Under the pieces are notes generated by a model that saw only the letters and a list, made by a program, of their open reading frames with translations, had not been told where the DNA came from and ran no database searches. Of a stretch of 64,000 bases of DNA, positions 1 through 13,545 are shown in pieces (position 1 is the stretch's first letter; the number at the start of each line of letters is the position of its first letter). This DNA is from Siphonodentalium dalli. Lineage: Eukaryota > Mollusca > Scaphopoda > Gadilida > Siphonodentaliidae. Position numbers and translations under genes: made by a program. The stretch covers positions 10,743,287-10,807,286 of the forward strand of contig CP136061.1 of assembly GCA_032622095.1 (NCBI GenBank). Reading direction: 5' to 3'.

Positions 1-1240
1 AGCCACACGCATGTGCAATTGCAACACAAATATAAATATGTAAACATGAGATGAATACAAACAAGTAAATTGATGAAAATACAATATTACTTCACCGAAA
101 ATGTGGTGAGAATAGAAAACCTAAAACGACACCAAGAACAAATATAATATTATGACTTATCATATGTGATGCTGATAGTGATACATGAAGGAGAAAATAG
201 GGAGCATAGTGGGTTAAGAGAATGGTTAAGTAAGAATCCAGATAAGCTAATAGAAGAAATGCTTAACAAGATTGTATTTTGCAAGAACCCGTTGTAAACT
301 CGATGAATACTGGAACCTAACATGGGGGTGAAAATAGAAGTTACTCGAAGGGTGTGTATTTAGAAACTATAGGTGAACCCCCATAACAGGGACCCTCTAG
401 CCACGTCCTTGCTAACTCATGATTTACACTGAATTAATGTTTCCTTTCGTTGTACAGTTTCGGGCATATAATCTAGAATAACACATAATAGCCTACAATA
501 TTAATATGAATTTAGAACATAAAACACAAACAAACATCAACGTGTTCACCCATGCACACGCACCTCCACCCTAAAGATGATCCATGTGCCGGCCTGTCCG
601 AATGATAATTGGGATATTTTCAAGCAGAAACGGTCAAATGTGAAGTATATCATTCGCATATCTGACACCCCAGCTCTGGTTTGGCGACATCTCGTCGCAG
701 GATCGATCTGCGGTGTTGATACCCGAAATTATAGTATTTTTGCGAACCGCTCTGCAGGCTAGACAATTTCATGGTTAATTAAACATATATTTTTCTATTG
801 ATACACGCATTATCCGCCATCTATGACTGATAATTATCTTTCAAACGAACTGCCTATAACGTCAAAAAGTGTCTACTATTTGTGATAAAATCGGAAATGA
901 GTCGGAATTTCTATTAAATTTATCGGGGTGAGAGCAAGCTATGGTCGCTATCCCATTGAGGGAACATTCCACTTTGCGAAATTATGATTTGAATAGTGGA
1001 TATCACCATTTAACTGGGAGATATATAGCTTAATCTGAGGGAAGATATATTCATTTTTATCAAAACCGCATATGTCGGGTTTGGTGATACCCTCGGGTTT
1101 GGCGATACCACGTACACGGGGGTGCTTATTAATGAAACTGAGCTACTGTGATACAATTTATACATCATCATGACTGAATGTTATTTGTTATAGATTAGTT
1201 CAAAGTGTACCCAATGTTAACAAAGTCCATATCAGTGAAA
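1..1240. other. unassigned AT-rich intergenic sequence
   Basis: I see no supported gene, RNA or repeat array here. A 61-codon open frame at 577-762 has no recognisable motif and no matching context. Confidence 0.5.
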
Positions 1241-1244
1241 TAGT

Positions 1245-1640
1245 TGGTTAAATTTTGAAAATAACTAAACAAGATGATATAAAAATTTGCGGTTAAATTT
1301 AACACGATTTTGAGTTGATTTTCTAACTAAACTCCACTTAGTTGACCATTTCAAACCAGCGCTTAGTTAAGAATCAACTAAATAATGGGTGAATAATCAA
1401 CTAAATGGGTTGGATACCAATTATATATTTAGTTATTGGCAACTAAATAGTTCTAAATAGCCCAACGATTTAGTTAGATTTAACTAACACTTAGTCGGTG
1501 TACTTTAACTAAATATCTTGTCACGCATTTACTTAATTTCTCAACCCAACTGATTTAGTTAAGATATCACCCAATGTTTAGTCGGTGGAATTCAACTAAA
1601 ATATTGGGTTGAATCCAACTCAAGTTTAGTTAGATATCCT
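1245..1640. repeat. degenerate TTAGTTAACTAAAT-like inverted/direct repeat cluster
   Basis: Words such as aactaaat, atttagtt and ttaacta recur in both orientations about every 20-40 bp. The tract looks like an old foldback or MITE cluster with many short internal inverted repeats. No clear ends or target duplication are visible. Confidence 0.55.
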
Positions 1641-2040
1641 TCATAATACCAAGGGGGCTTACTGATTTTCATTTGTGAATTATTTTGATGGGAATACATA
1701 TGAACTGACTTGGATAATAATTTTTAAAAAGCAAACAGATACTCGTGGTTTAGCTGTGGTTCGTTAATCACGCTAGCGTTGGGTCATATTACTTCGAACA
1801 GGATGTTGTTGAAAACCAACATGATCTCATCTTACCTATAAAATGGGACTTTGTCCCGTTAACTTGGGGGCAACAGGCTTAAAATGATTTTACGGGAACA
1901 CTCATTGCATCATTTACCAAACGCACTTGAATCATTCTTGTGACACTAGACATACTTGTATGAATTAATGGCACAAATAATGTAAATTAAATAACGACGT
2001 TTCACAGCGAAATAACTTATTCAACACGCGGATATGGCTT

Positions 2041-2178
2041 TATGTCTAAATCACGGCCTGCAGTTGAGTCAGTACAGCCTACATCACGTCATGTAGGTGA
2101 GCCAGTACAGCCTAAATCACGGCCTGCAGTTGAGCCAGTACAGCCTAAATCACGGCCTGCAGTTGAGCCAGTACAACT
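2041..2178. repeat. 33-bp tandem repeat, about 4 copies
   Basis: The unit includes aaatcacggcctgcagttga followed by gccagtacagcct. Copies are close to identical except the second, which has a short substitution. The array stops sharply before gtacaactgaac. Confidence 0.85.
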
Positions 2179-2464
2179 GAACAAATCTTCAATTTGTTTG
2201 TGAACTTAACCAATACATTTGACTAGGCCGTGCAACCGAATGCTATGAGTTGGGACACGAGTTATATTGTGACTCAATATGTTGATCAAATATATAAAGG
2301 ATAGTTAGTTTTGTTGAGTGGATGCCGATGTGTGAATGAGACATTTTTTAAATATTTCAACCGGCTTGCCGCGATTAAAAATAAACAGATCCGTGCTCCA
2401 ATCATTAGTGCGTCGGACTTGTCTTCGCTGTCAATATATCGAGATGAGTTCGCAACCCGCCATT

Positions 2465-3096
2465 GGTATAATGTGAGTTTTTTAACATTGACATGGCCGA
2501 ATTGAGTTATGTGGGTCTAATGTGAGTTTCACAACAGTGACATGGCCGAATTGAGTTATGTGGGTCTAATGTGAGTTTCAAAACAGTGACATGGCCGAAT
2601 TGAGTTATGTGGGTCTAATGTGAGTTTCACAACAGTGACATGGCCGAATTGAGTTATGTGGGTCTAATGTGAGTTTCACAACAGTGACATGGCCGAATTG
2701 AGTTATGTGGGTCTAATGTGAGTTTCACAACAGTGACATGGCCGAATTGAGTTATGTGGGTGTAATGTGAGTTTCACAACAGTGACATGGCCGAATTGAG
2801 TTATGTGGGTCTAATGTGAGTTTCAAAACAGTGACATGGCCGAATTGAGTTATGTGGGTCTAATGTGAGTTTCACAACAGTGACATGGCCGAATTGAGTT
2901 ATGTGGGTGTAATGTGAGTTTCACAACAGTGACATGGCCGAATTGAGTTATGTGGGTCTAATGTGAGTTTCACAACAGTGATATGGCCGAATTTAGTTAT
3001 GTGGGTCTAATGTGAGTTTCACAACAGTGACATGGCCGAATTGAGTTATGTGGGTCTAATGTGAGTTTCACAACAGTGGCATGGCCGAATTGAGCT
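2465..3096. repeat. 49-bp tandem repeat, about 13 copies
   Basis: The unit reads gtgggtctaatgtgagtttc then acaacagtgacatggccgaattgagttat. Copies are nearly identical, with single-base variants such as gtgtaatg and tcaaaacag recurring in a pattern, as expected after segmental copying. Confidence 0.92.
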
Positions 3097-3557
3097 ATGT
3101 GCTATTATCGGATCGTTCGCTGTTCAAATATTGCGCCAAGTTGTGACCCTTGTGCAAGGTCGCTCGTAATGTATTTGCTTCGCACCACTCATGTGTTAAA
3201 GGAGCACTCGGTATGGTGTCGATCGATATATCTTGTCCGTATGTTAACCTTGATATGCGCACAAATTATGGAAGCTGGGGTTGCTTTCTCATCACATGAT
3301 GATGTGGCATGTATCGTATGAGTCTGACCAGGTATGAAATGATGTAAATAACATTGAAACTAATTCTATGTACATGGATCGATTATTATCTTTTTAAACA
3401 TTTTTATTCAGACCTTAACGTGAAGTCACATACACATTTAAATATGAAATGACATACATTAGGACCAGGATGGGAGCACCACACACATATATCACCCGGA
3501 ACATTTCAAGTTATAACTAAAACCCACCGTACAATAAAGTTCAACCCCGCGTCAAGT

Positions 3558-3868
3558 CCGAGTCCGAGTCCGAGTCCGAGTGCCACAAACCTACACAGCC
3601 CACAGCTTGCCCGCCGCAACCACCGAGTCGGCATGCGCCAGCAAACTGGCACCGACTGTTCCGCTCAAATCTACAGCAAACTGGCACCGACTTTCCCGCT
3701 CAAATGTACAACAAACTGGCACCGACCGTCCCGCTCAAATGTACATCAAACTAGCACGGACTGTCCCGCTCAAACTGGCACCGATGTCCCGCTCCAATCT
3801 ACAGCAAACTGGCACCGACCGTCCCGCTCAAATCTACAGCAAACTGGCACCGACCGTCCCGCTCAAAG
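3558..3868. repeat. short GAGTCC tract and 35-bp tandem repeat
   Basis: A small cgagtc microsatellite at 3558-3580 precedes about 6-7 units built on gcaaactggcaccgaccgtc and ccgctcaaatctaca. One unit is shortened. Open frames across it reflect the lack of stops in the unit, not a gene. Confidence 0.85.
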
Positions 3869-4011
3869 TAATCGTGGCAGGTAGTCACATATAGTTGTCG
3901 TCATAATTGTGTGTTTTATAATGGTATATAAGGGGTATGTATGGTATGGGCGGGTTGCTAGGAACTATTGTTATACTTTGTTAATGAGCTTGCATTCAAT
4001 TTTGACAACTA

Positions 4012-7000
4012 TTTTAATATGAGGGGACGTACCTTGACACCATATTTTGATATGAGTGCACGTGCTGTCGGATGATTTGGAACCTTGACGTCATATTTTG
4101 GTATGAGTGCACGTACTGTCGGATGATTTGGAACCTTGACACCATATTTTTATATGAGTGCACGTGCTGTCGGATGATTTGGAACCTTGACGTCATATTT
4201 TGGTATGAGTGCACGTACTGTCGGAGGATTTGGAACCTTGACACCATATTTTGATATGAGTGCACGTGCTGTCGGATGATTTGGAACCTTGACGTCATAT
4301 TTTGGTATGAGTGCACGTACTGTCGGATGATTTGGAACCTTGACACCATATTTTGATATGAGTGCACGTACTGTCGGATGATTTGGAACCTTGACACCAT
4401 ATTTTGATATGAGTGCACGTGCTGTCGGATGATTTGGAACCTTGACACTATATTTTGATATGAGTGCACGTACTGTCGGATGATTTGGAACCTTGACACT
4501 ATATTTTGATATGAGTGCACGTGCTGTTGGATGATTTGGAACCTTGACATCATATTTTGATATCAGTGCACGTGCAGTCGGGTGATTTGGAACCTTGACA
4601 TCATATTTTGATATGAGTGCACGTACTGTCGGATGATTTGGAACCTTGACACCATATTTTGATATGAGTGCACGTACTGTCGGATGATTTGGAACCTTGA
4701 CACCATATTTTGATATGAGTGCACGTACTGTTGGATGATTTGGAACCTTGACATCATATTTTGATATCAGTGCACGTGCAGTCGGGCGATTTGGAACCTT
4801 GACATCATATTTTGATATGAGTGCACGTACTGTCGGATGATTTGGAACCTTGACACCATATTTTGATATGAGTGCACGTACTGTCGGATGATTTGGAACC
4901 TTGACACCATATTTTGATATGAGTGCACGTACTGTCGGATGATTTGGAACCTTGACATCATATTTTGATATCAGTGCACGTACTGTCGGATGATTTGGAA
5001 CCTTGACACCATATTTTGATATCAGTGCACGTACTGTCGGATGATTTGGAACCTTGACACCATATTTTGATATGAGTGCACGTACTGTCGGATGATTTGG
5101 AACCTTGACACCATATTTTGATATGAGTGCACGTACTGTCGGATGATTTGGAACCTTGACACTATATTTTGATATGAGTGCACGTACTGTCGGATGATTT
5201 GGAACATTGACGTCATATTTTGATATGAGTGAGTGCACGTACTGTCGGATGATTTGGAACCTTGGCGTCATATTTTGATATGAGTGCACGTACTGTCGGA
5301 TGATTTGGAACCTTGACGTCATATTTTGACATGAGTGCACGAACTGTCGGATGATTTGGAACCTTGACACCATATTTTGATATGAGTGCACGTACTGTCG
5401 GATTATTTGGAACCTTGACGTCATATTTTGATATGAGTGCACGTACTGTCGGATGATTTGGAACCTTGACACCATATTTTGATATCAGTACACGTACTGT
5501 CGGATGATTTGGAACCTTGACACCATATTTTGATATCAGTGCACGTACTGTCGGATGATTTGGAACATTGACACCATATTTTGATATGAGTGCACGTACT
5601 GTCGGATGATTTGGAACCTTGACACCATATTTTGATATGAGTGCACGTACTGTCGGATGATTTGGAACCTTGACACTATATTTCGATATCAGTGCACGTA
5701 CTGTCGGATGATTTGGAACATTGACGTCATATTTTGATATGAGTGAGTGCACGTACTGTCGGATGATTTGGAACCTTGACGTCATATTTTGATATCAGTG
5801 CACGTACTGTCGGATGATTTGGAACCTTGACACTATATTTTGATATGAGTGCACGTACTGTCGGATGATTTGGAACCTTGACACTATATTTCGATATCAG
5901 TGCACGTACTGTCGGATGATGTACATTGACACTATATTTCGATATCAGTGCACGTACTGTCGGATGATTTGGAACATTGACGTCATATTTTGATATGAGT
6001 GAGTGCACGTACTGTCGGATGATTTGGAACCTTGACGTCATATTTTGTTATGAGTGCACATACTGTCGGATGATTTGGAACCTTGACGTCATATTTTGAT
6101 ATGAGTGCACGTGCTGTCGGATGATTTGGAACCTTGATGTCATATTTTGATATGAGTGCACGTACTGTCGGATGATGAATCTTGACACCATATTTTGATA
6201 TGAGTGCACGTACTGTCGGATGATTTGGAACCTTGACACTATATTTCGATATCAGTGCACGTACTGTCGGATGATTTGGAACCTTGACACCATATTTGGA
6301 ATGAGTGCACGTACTGTCGGATGATTTGGAACCTTGACACCATATTTTGATATGAGTGCACGTACTGTCGGATGATTTGGAACATTGACACCATATTTTG
6401 ATATGAGTGAGTGCACGTACTGTCGGATGATTTGGAACATTGACGTCATATTTTGATATGAGTGAGTGCACGTACTGTCGGATGATTTGGAACCTTGACG
6501 TCATATTTTGATATGAGTGCACGTACTGTCGGATGATTTGGAACCTTGACGTCATATTTTGATATGAATGCACGTACCGTCGGATGATTTGGAACCTTGA
6601 CGTCATATTTTGATATGAGTGCACGTGCTGTCGGATGATTTGGAACCTTGACATCATATTTCGATATCAGTGCACGTACTGTCGGATGATTTGGAACCTT
6701 GACACCATATTTTGATATGAGTGCACGTACTGTCGGATTATTTGGAACCTTGACATCATATTTCGATATCAGTGCTCGTACTGTCGGATGATTTGGAACC
6801 TTGACGTCATATTTTGATATGAGTGCACGTGCTGTCGGATGATTTGGAACCTTGACGTCATATTTTGATATGAGTGCACGTGCTGTCGGATGATTTGGAA
6901 CCTTGACGTCATATTTTGATATGAGTGCACGTGCTGTCGGATGATTTGGAACCTTGACGTCATATTTCGATATCAGTGCACGTACTGTCGGATGATTTGG

Positions 7001-7540
7001 AACCTTGACGTCATATTTTGATATGAGTGCACGTGCTGTCGGATGATTTGGAACCTTGACGTCATATTTTGATATCAGTGCACGTACTGTCGGATGATTT
7101 GGAACATTGACATCATATTTGGAATGAGTGCACGTACTGTCGGATGATTTGGAACCTTGACACTATATTTCGATATCAGTGCACGTACTGTCGGATGATT
7201 TGGAACCTTGACGTCATATTTTGATATGAGTGCACGTGCTGTCGGATGATTTGGAACCTTGACGTCATATTTTGATATGAGTGCACGTACTGTCGGATGA
7301 TGAATCTTGACACCATATTTTGATATGAGTGCACGTACTGTCGGATGATTTGGAACATTGACGTCACATTTTGATATGAGTGCACGTACTGTCGGATGAT
7401 GGACATTGACACCATATTTTGATATGAGTGCACGTACTGTCGGATGATTTGGAACATTGACGTCATATTTTGATATGAGTGCACGTACTGTCGGATGATG
7501 AACCTTGACACCATATTTTGATATGAGTGCACGTACTGTC
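4012..7540. repeat. 51-bp satellite array, about 69 copies
   Basis: The consensus unit is tgatatgagtgcacgtactg, tcggatgatttggaaccttg, acrycatattt. Length 51 is divisible by three and two minus-strand frames are mostly free of stops, so long frames (up to 441 codons) appear, encoding 17-residue periods such as SRFQIIRQYVHSYQNMV or KVPNHPTVRALISKYGV. Insertions of 4 bp (gagtgagtg) and deletions of several bases break every frame, which argues against protein coding. Many units contain TTGACGTCAT, a CRE-like core. The array ends abruptly at 7540 next to an unrelated sequence. Confidence 0.93.
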
Positions 7541-8061
7541 CAAGAAAAGGGTAAATTTACATGTAGTCCACAGGCTTGGTTTGTGCTTTATCTGCATATG
7601 TAATACGACCTTGCCTAAACCTACATACAAGGCTCGTCCTGATTGGTCAGTATCATGTACTCCCGTGGAGACACGACCGTCGTTTTGTGGTACAATTCTA
7701 GATATTCTGAATTGTACCACAAAAAAATGTGGTACAATCAGTGAAATGCTGCCAACGACTCAAACTTTCAGAAGTCAAACCACACGGGCATTATTAATGT
7801 CATGCTATATACTGAAGAAAGAGACATATAATGACTACCTAATGTACAATACTGGGTTTTATTTAAGATAGAGAATAAGTCCAAACTGAAATTGCTTTGC
7901 CAAAATGGCGATGAAAAGGGGTCGCCGTTCAATAGTGACGTCATGTTTGACGTCACAGTTCTAAGAGAAGAACTGTTTGGTGGACCATCATACCAAGCAG
8001 AGCTAGAAACTGGGTTATTATATAGCAGGTCGAACGTGTGTCACTAAAATTTCGACCAAAA

Positions 8062-8222
8062 CATACAGTCGAAGTTCAAAAGAAATAAATACACTGCAGC
8101 GTGTATAGTAGAATTCGACCGCACAAACTGATTGTACGACTCCGCTTCGTGTCGTCCTGCAATCAGTTTCTTTGTGGTCAAATTCTACTATACACGCCGA
8201 TGCGCAGTGTATTTATTTCTTA
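8062..8222. mobile_element. foldback/MITE-like palindrome
   Basis: Left arm aagaaataaatacactgc..gtgtatagtagaatt is mirrored by right arm aattctactatacac..gcagtgtatttatttctt. The arms are about 55-60 bp with a central spacer that itself contains an inverted pair (aactgattg and caatcagtt). Superfamily is not determined. Confidence 0.7.
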
Positions 8223-8224
8223 AA

Positions 8225-10080
8225 TATACCATGTGTGTGACAATTTAGGGTGAAGTTATATAAAGCTTATGCTTCAGGTGATTGGATTATATGTTTCTAG
8301 GGACCACACTCTCTAAATTATATCGATTGTTAATCTTGCATGCACTGATAATTTGGTTTGTGTCATCTGACACATAAATTTGTTCTCAGAATCCAGATCA
8401 TCTGACACATCTATAGTCATACACCAGGCCAAATGACACACCTGCTAAAAAAACCTGTGTTGGTTAAATAGGTCATGTGACACATATATACTTATGATAA
8501 AAGTATCCAAACGTGTCGGCCAGTTTGTCCTCAGGATGTGTCCCAAAACCAGAAATGGTGAAAATAATTAATTTACGAAGCGTTCTTTGAAAAATGTACT
8601 CAGAACCACTTGTTTACAAATGGTAGATTTACTTGCTCAGTAATTCTGTAGAGAAGATGACACTTGATGGGTGGATAAGAGGTTATATTGGGTCCAGTGC
8701 AGCTGTGGTTGTTATATGCCAGTATGCCAGCGTGTGGCCACTGGATCATACGGGATTATTCCATATTGTATTACCTATTTAGTGGTTACAGGGTGTATCA
8801 CGCGGTGATAGAGGCCATTATGTGACCGAATTTCCTCGGAAATCAAATCCATTATTCCTCATTTGAATATTCCAATACTGTTCAGATGCAATCGATATTT
8901 ACTGTATATAGCTGTGAGAGTGATGGGAGTCATAACGATTTCAACAATGCAATTATATGTGGATTCGTACAAGTGTAGTAGACGTGGATCTGATTCACGC
9001 TCAATGAATGTCATATCACCACGTTGAAATCGCTGGCGTTGTTGTGGGTACCGTTGGTGAAAACCACATTTTCGAACTGAACGATATACATTCACATTTT
9101 CGCGCCTTCACCATCGACAACTGAATTCGAACACAACTTTCATACTTTCCTACTCATATCGGCCACAAATATGCCCGCCAACGTGTAAGTGTTACGAATG
9201 CATACTTAGAATACCAGAAAGACCATGAGTGAATGATATTGATTCTGTTTCATTTGCTTACTCAGCTGATACTGATGGGAATACTATCGATTATGTTTAT
9301 AATACACCCGGCTGGTTTCGACCTTCATATGACACCGTGCTATTGGATGCATACATCTATGTTATTTAGTGACACTTGTTGTGGTGTACTGTATACTATT
9401 TGATAAGTTGATTTCAATTGTGGTGTGTTTATAGTTTGGGAAGACCACACGTTTATACCATTGTGTTCGTATTATACATGTACAAGTGTCTCGTTCGGAT
9501 AGGTACCTTTAACGTCTTCCTTGTGCATTCTTTCTTAGTTGATATTTATTGAATTTGTATTCTGTATCATGTGGTCGCATCCATACGGACGTGCTTTGTG
9601 CATTATGTATTTCCATATATCCCATGCATGTAGATTTATCCATTTACATGTGACATAGAACTAATATGTGTTTTTCTATTACAGGTTGAAACAATAAAAT
9701 TGTTTAACAACCTTGGCGTCTTGCATTTGGCCCAACCACACGAAACACAGGGTGGTGTGCTAAATTGAAGCTTGAATTTTTTTTTTATCAACTCAAACTG
9801 TCAATAGTTCACATTTGGTATTTCTAAGATACTCTTAAAATGGTGCATCAATGGTTTGGTTTCTGTGATTACTAATAAAAGTTAACGTAATCCTTTATTT
9901 TGACTCCATCAAATGTTGGTTGAAAATGGGTTAGAAAAGTCCTTAAAATTCACATCATAATGCATGATAATGTGGTGAAATTCTGGGTATGACACAATTG
10001 CGGAGATGGAATAGGCCGCTACGATCTAGACCGGCGGGACTCACCACAGGTGATTTCCAAGTGAGATAAATCAGCCTCGT
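8225..10080. other. unassigned intergenic sequence
   Basis: Apart from a cluster of ctgacacat words at 8355-8490, I see no repeat array or coding signal in this stretch. Confidence 0.45.
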
Positions 10081-10094
10081 AACTTAGGAATTCG

Positions 10095-11575
10095 GTCGCA
10101 TGTGGCCGAATCCCCAATCTCATCGATGGCGGTTTATCCCACTCAGAGCGCCCTCGAACATTATGTGGTCGAATCCCTAATCTCATCGATGGTGGCTTAT
10201 CCCTATCGTGCTAGCGCTCTTGAACATTATGTGGTCGAATCCCTAATCTCATCGATGGTGGTTTATCCCCCTCAGAGCGCCCTCGAACATTATGTGGCAG
10301 AATTCCTAATCTCATCGATGGTGGCTTATCCCTCTCGGGCGAGCGCCCTCGGACATTATATGGCCGAATCCCTAATCTCATCGATGGTGGCTTATCCCTC
10401 TCGGGCGAGCGCCCTCGAACATTATGTGTCCGAATCCCTAATCTCATCGATGGTGATTTATCCCCCTCAGAGCGCCCTCGAACATTATGTGGCCGAATCC
10501 CTAATCTCATCGATGGCGGTTTATCCCTCTCGGGCGAGCGCCCTCGAACATTATGTGGCCGAATCCCTAATCTCATCGATGGTGGTTTATCCCTCTCGGG
10601 CGAGCGCCCTCGAACATTATGTGGCCGAATCCCTAATCTCATCGATGGTGGTTTATCCCTCTCGGGCGAGCGCCCTCGAACATTATGTGGCCGAATCCCT
10701 AATCTCATCGATGGCGGTTTATCCCTCTCGGGCGAGCGCCCTCGAACATTATGTGGCCGAATCCCTAATCTCATCGATGGTGGTTTATCCCCCTCAGAGC
10801 GCCCTCGAACATTATGTGTCCGAATCCCTAATCTCATCGATGGTGGTTTATCCCTCTCGGGCGAGCGCCCTCGAACATTATGTGTCCGAATCCCTAATCT
10901 CATCGATGGTGGCTTATCCCTCTCGGGCGAGCGCCCTCGAACATTATGTGGCCGAATCCCTAATCTCATCCATGGTGGTTTATCCCTCTCGGGCGAGCGC
11001 CCTCGAACATTATGTGGCCGAATCCCTAATCTCATCGATGGCGGTTTATCCCTCTCGGGCGAGCGCCCTCGAACATTATGTGGCCGAATCCCTAATCTCA
11101 TCGATGGTGGTTTATCCCCCTCAGAGCGCCCTCGAACATTATGTGGCCGAATCCCTAATCTCATCGATGGCGGTTTATCCCTCTCGGGCGAGCGCCCTCG
11201 AACATTATGTGGCCGAATCCCTAATCTCATCGATGGTGGTTTATCCCCCTCAGAGCGCCCTCGAACATTATGTGTCCGAATCCCTAATCTCATCGATGGT
11301 GGTTTATCCCTCTCGGGCGAGCGCCCTCGAACATTATGTGGCCGAATCCCTAATCTCATCGATGGTGGTTTATCCCTCTCGGGCGAGCGCCCTCGAACAT
11401 TATGTGGCCGAATCCCTAATCTCATCGATGGTGGTTTATCCCTCTCGGGCGAGCGCCCTCGAACATTATGTGGCCGAATCCCTAATCTCATCGATTGTGG
11501 TTTATCCCTATCGTGCTAGCGCCCTCGAACATTGTATGGCCGAATCCCTAATATCATCGATGTTGGTTTATCCCC
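10095..11575. repeat. 66/63-bp minisatellite with long open frames on both strands
   Basis: About 22 units begin ggccgaatccctaatctcat, continue cgatggtggtttatccctct and end cgggcgagcgccctcgaacattatgt. A second unit type is 63 bp, with ccccctcagagcgcc replacing the cgggcgag form. Both lengths are multiples of three, so a plus-strand frame of 508 codons (period ESLISSMVVYPSRASALEHY plus VA) and a minus-strand frame of 426 codons (period with MRLGIRPHNVRGRSPERDKP) are both open. The plus frame starts only at a GTG or inside the repeat and has no promoter or flanking coding sequence. I treat it as non-coding, with modest doubt. Confidence 0.9.
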
Positions 11576-11882
11576 ACGTATGCATGATTGACAGTTGTTT
11601 ATTCCTAAGGCACAATTCTTACTGTTGATCGCAAGGAATGTGCAGTATCTAATTTATGGAAATATATTGGTGAACACTAGACACGTTTGATTAATACTGG
11701 GATTCAAATAAGAAGAACTATCTCTTGTATCGATTAAGGTTATGCTGTTATAACCGAAAAGTTTGAGGAGACATTTCCTATATACGGGTAATATATAATT
11801 TCCTTTTAAAAATTACTCAAAACGAGAGTTATTTATTAACCGTTACATGACTGGAGCTTCCTGATTGTTTGCGAAATCCCGA

Positions 11883-11948
11883 TGCCAATGCATTCTCTTA
11901 TATATGAGAGTCTCCCAGACTGGCATATATAAGAGAATGCATTAGCCT
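11883..11948. mobile_element. short palindromic hairpin element (dispersed family)
   Basis: The arms are gccaatgcattctcttatat and atataagagaatgcattagc around a short loop. The same palindrome recurs at about a dozen sites in this window, singly or paired inside larger MITEs. Confidence 0.8.
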
Positions 11949-12489
11949 AACAATATTTAACTTGACTTTGTTGTTGAGTTGTTTTCGGCCGGATGCCGGG
12001 TAGGATGGTCTTCACACTTTCTTGATGTGACCACTGCACACACCCCCCCCCCCCTCTGCAAAACAGAATTCAGTCCCATCGCTACGCTAAAGTCTGACCG
12101 CTGCCGGCATCTAACATTTTATTGATGTGTTTTGTCAGTTACAATTCATTCTGGCTTGATCAAGTCAATGTTCAAGTTTCTATGAATAATGCAGAATGAA
12201 ATGTGACATACAAAAGTCTCAATTAAATAAATGTGCGATTTCTTCACATTATGTGTAGATGCTGGCAGCGGTAAGTCTTGCGTGGGGAACTGAACTCTGC
12301 ATGGAGCTGGAACTTGACTTTGTGAGCCAGGCATTATTTTTACATGCGAAGTTCCCTATTTGATATAAGGGGAATAACCATATTGGCGCCTTCTCGATCG
12401 TCATGAATTTAGAGTTATTCTTCCTCATAAATATGCTTTATCATTAAAGGAGATAACCATGCTGGTGTTTCCACGAATTTCCAGATATA

Positions 12490-13045
12490 CATTTGATAAT
12501 GGAATATGTCATGGGACATTCTTGAATATGTCATGGGACATTCTGGAATATTATGGAATATTATGGAAAATATCATGTGACATTCTGTGACATTCTGGAA
12601 TATTATGGAACACATCATGGGACATTCCTACGACATTCTAGAAGATTATGAAAATATCATGTGACATTCTGGGACATTCTGAAATATTATGGAACATATC
12701 ATGGGACATTCTGGAATATGATGGAACATATATCTTGTGACATTCCGGGACATTCTGGAATATTATGGAGCATATCATGGGACATTCTGGAATATTATGG
12801 AGCATATCATGGGACATTCTGGAATATTATGGAGTATATCATGGGACATTCTGGAATATTATGAAGCATATCATGGGACATTCTGGAATATTATGGAGCA
12901 TATCATGGGACATTCTGGAATATTATGGAACACATCATGGGACATTCTGGAATATTACGGAACATATCATGTGACATTCTGGAATATTACGGAAAATATC
13001 TTTGACATTCTGGAATATTATGGGACATTCTGGAATATTATATAT
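12490..13045. repeat. 32-bp tandem repeat, about 17 copies
   Basis: The unit is gggacattctggaatattat plus ggagcatatcat. Outer units are diverged and central ones nearly identical, the usual gradient of a minisatellite. Confidence 0.9.
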
Positions 13046-13227
13046 ATTTATTCCGATATCAGTGATATTATATATGAACATTTCTGTACAAAACAATATA
13101 CGCAATATTCATAATTATACATTATTAGTATTACATCCACTTCATTTTCTTACTAGTTATTGTCTGAAAAGTGTGTTTATATAGAATAATTATATTAAGG
13201 CGACAGCGGGCGTTTATCAAAATAATG

Positions 13228-13543
13228 TTACCATGGAAACAATTCACGATACGGGAACAATACCATGTTGTGTAATAATGATACCATGGAAACAATTCAC
13301 GATACGGGAACAATACCATGTTGTGTAATAATGATACCATGGAAAAATTCACGATACGGGAACAATACCATGTTGTGTAATAATGATACCATGGAAACAA
13401 TTCACGATACGGGAACAATACCATGTTGTGTAATAATGATACCATGGAAACAATTCACGATACGGGAACAATACCATGTTGTGTAATAATGATACCATGG
13501 AAACAATTCACGATACGGGAACAATACCATGTTGTGTAATAAT
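13228..13543. repeat. 53-bp tandem repeat, 6 copies
   Basis: The unit starts accatggaaacaattcacga and contains gggaacaataccatgttgtg. Copies differ by at most a few bases. The array abuts the left end of the MITE at 13546. Confidence 0.92.
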
Positions 13544-13545
13544 TC

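Noticed and set aside
4150-5475. 441-codon minus-strand frame in the 51-bp array
   Set aside because: The unit length is a multiple of three and lacks stops in this frame; indels elsewhere in the array switch frame freely and there is no independent start or flanking coding signal.
10102-11628. 508-codon plus-strand frame as a repeat-protein gene
   Set aside because: It begins without a proper ATG context, the opposite strand is equally open, and no exon-like flanks are seen. Kept only as a finding to test.
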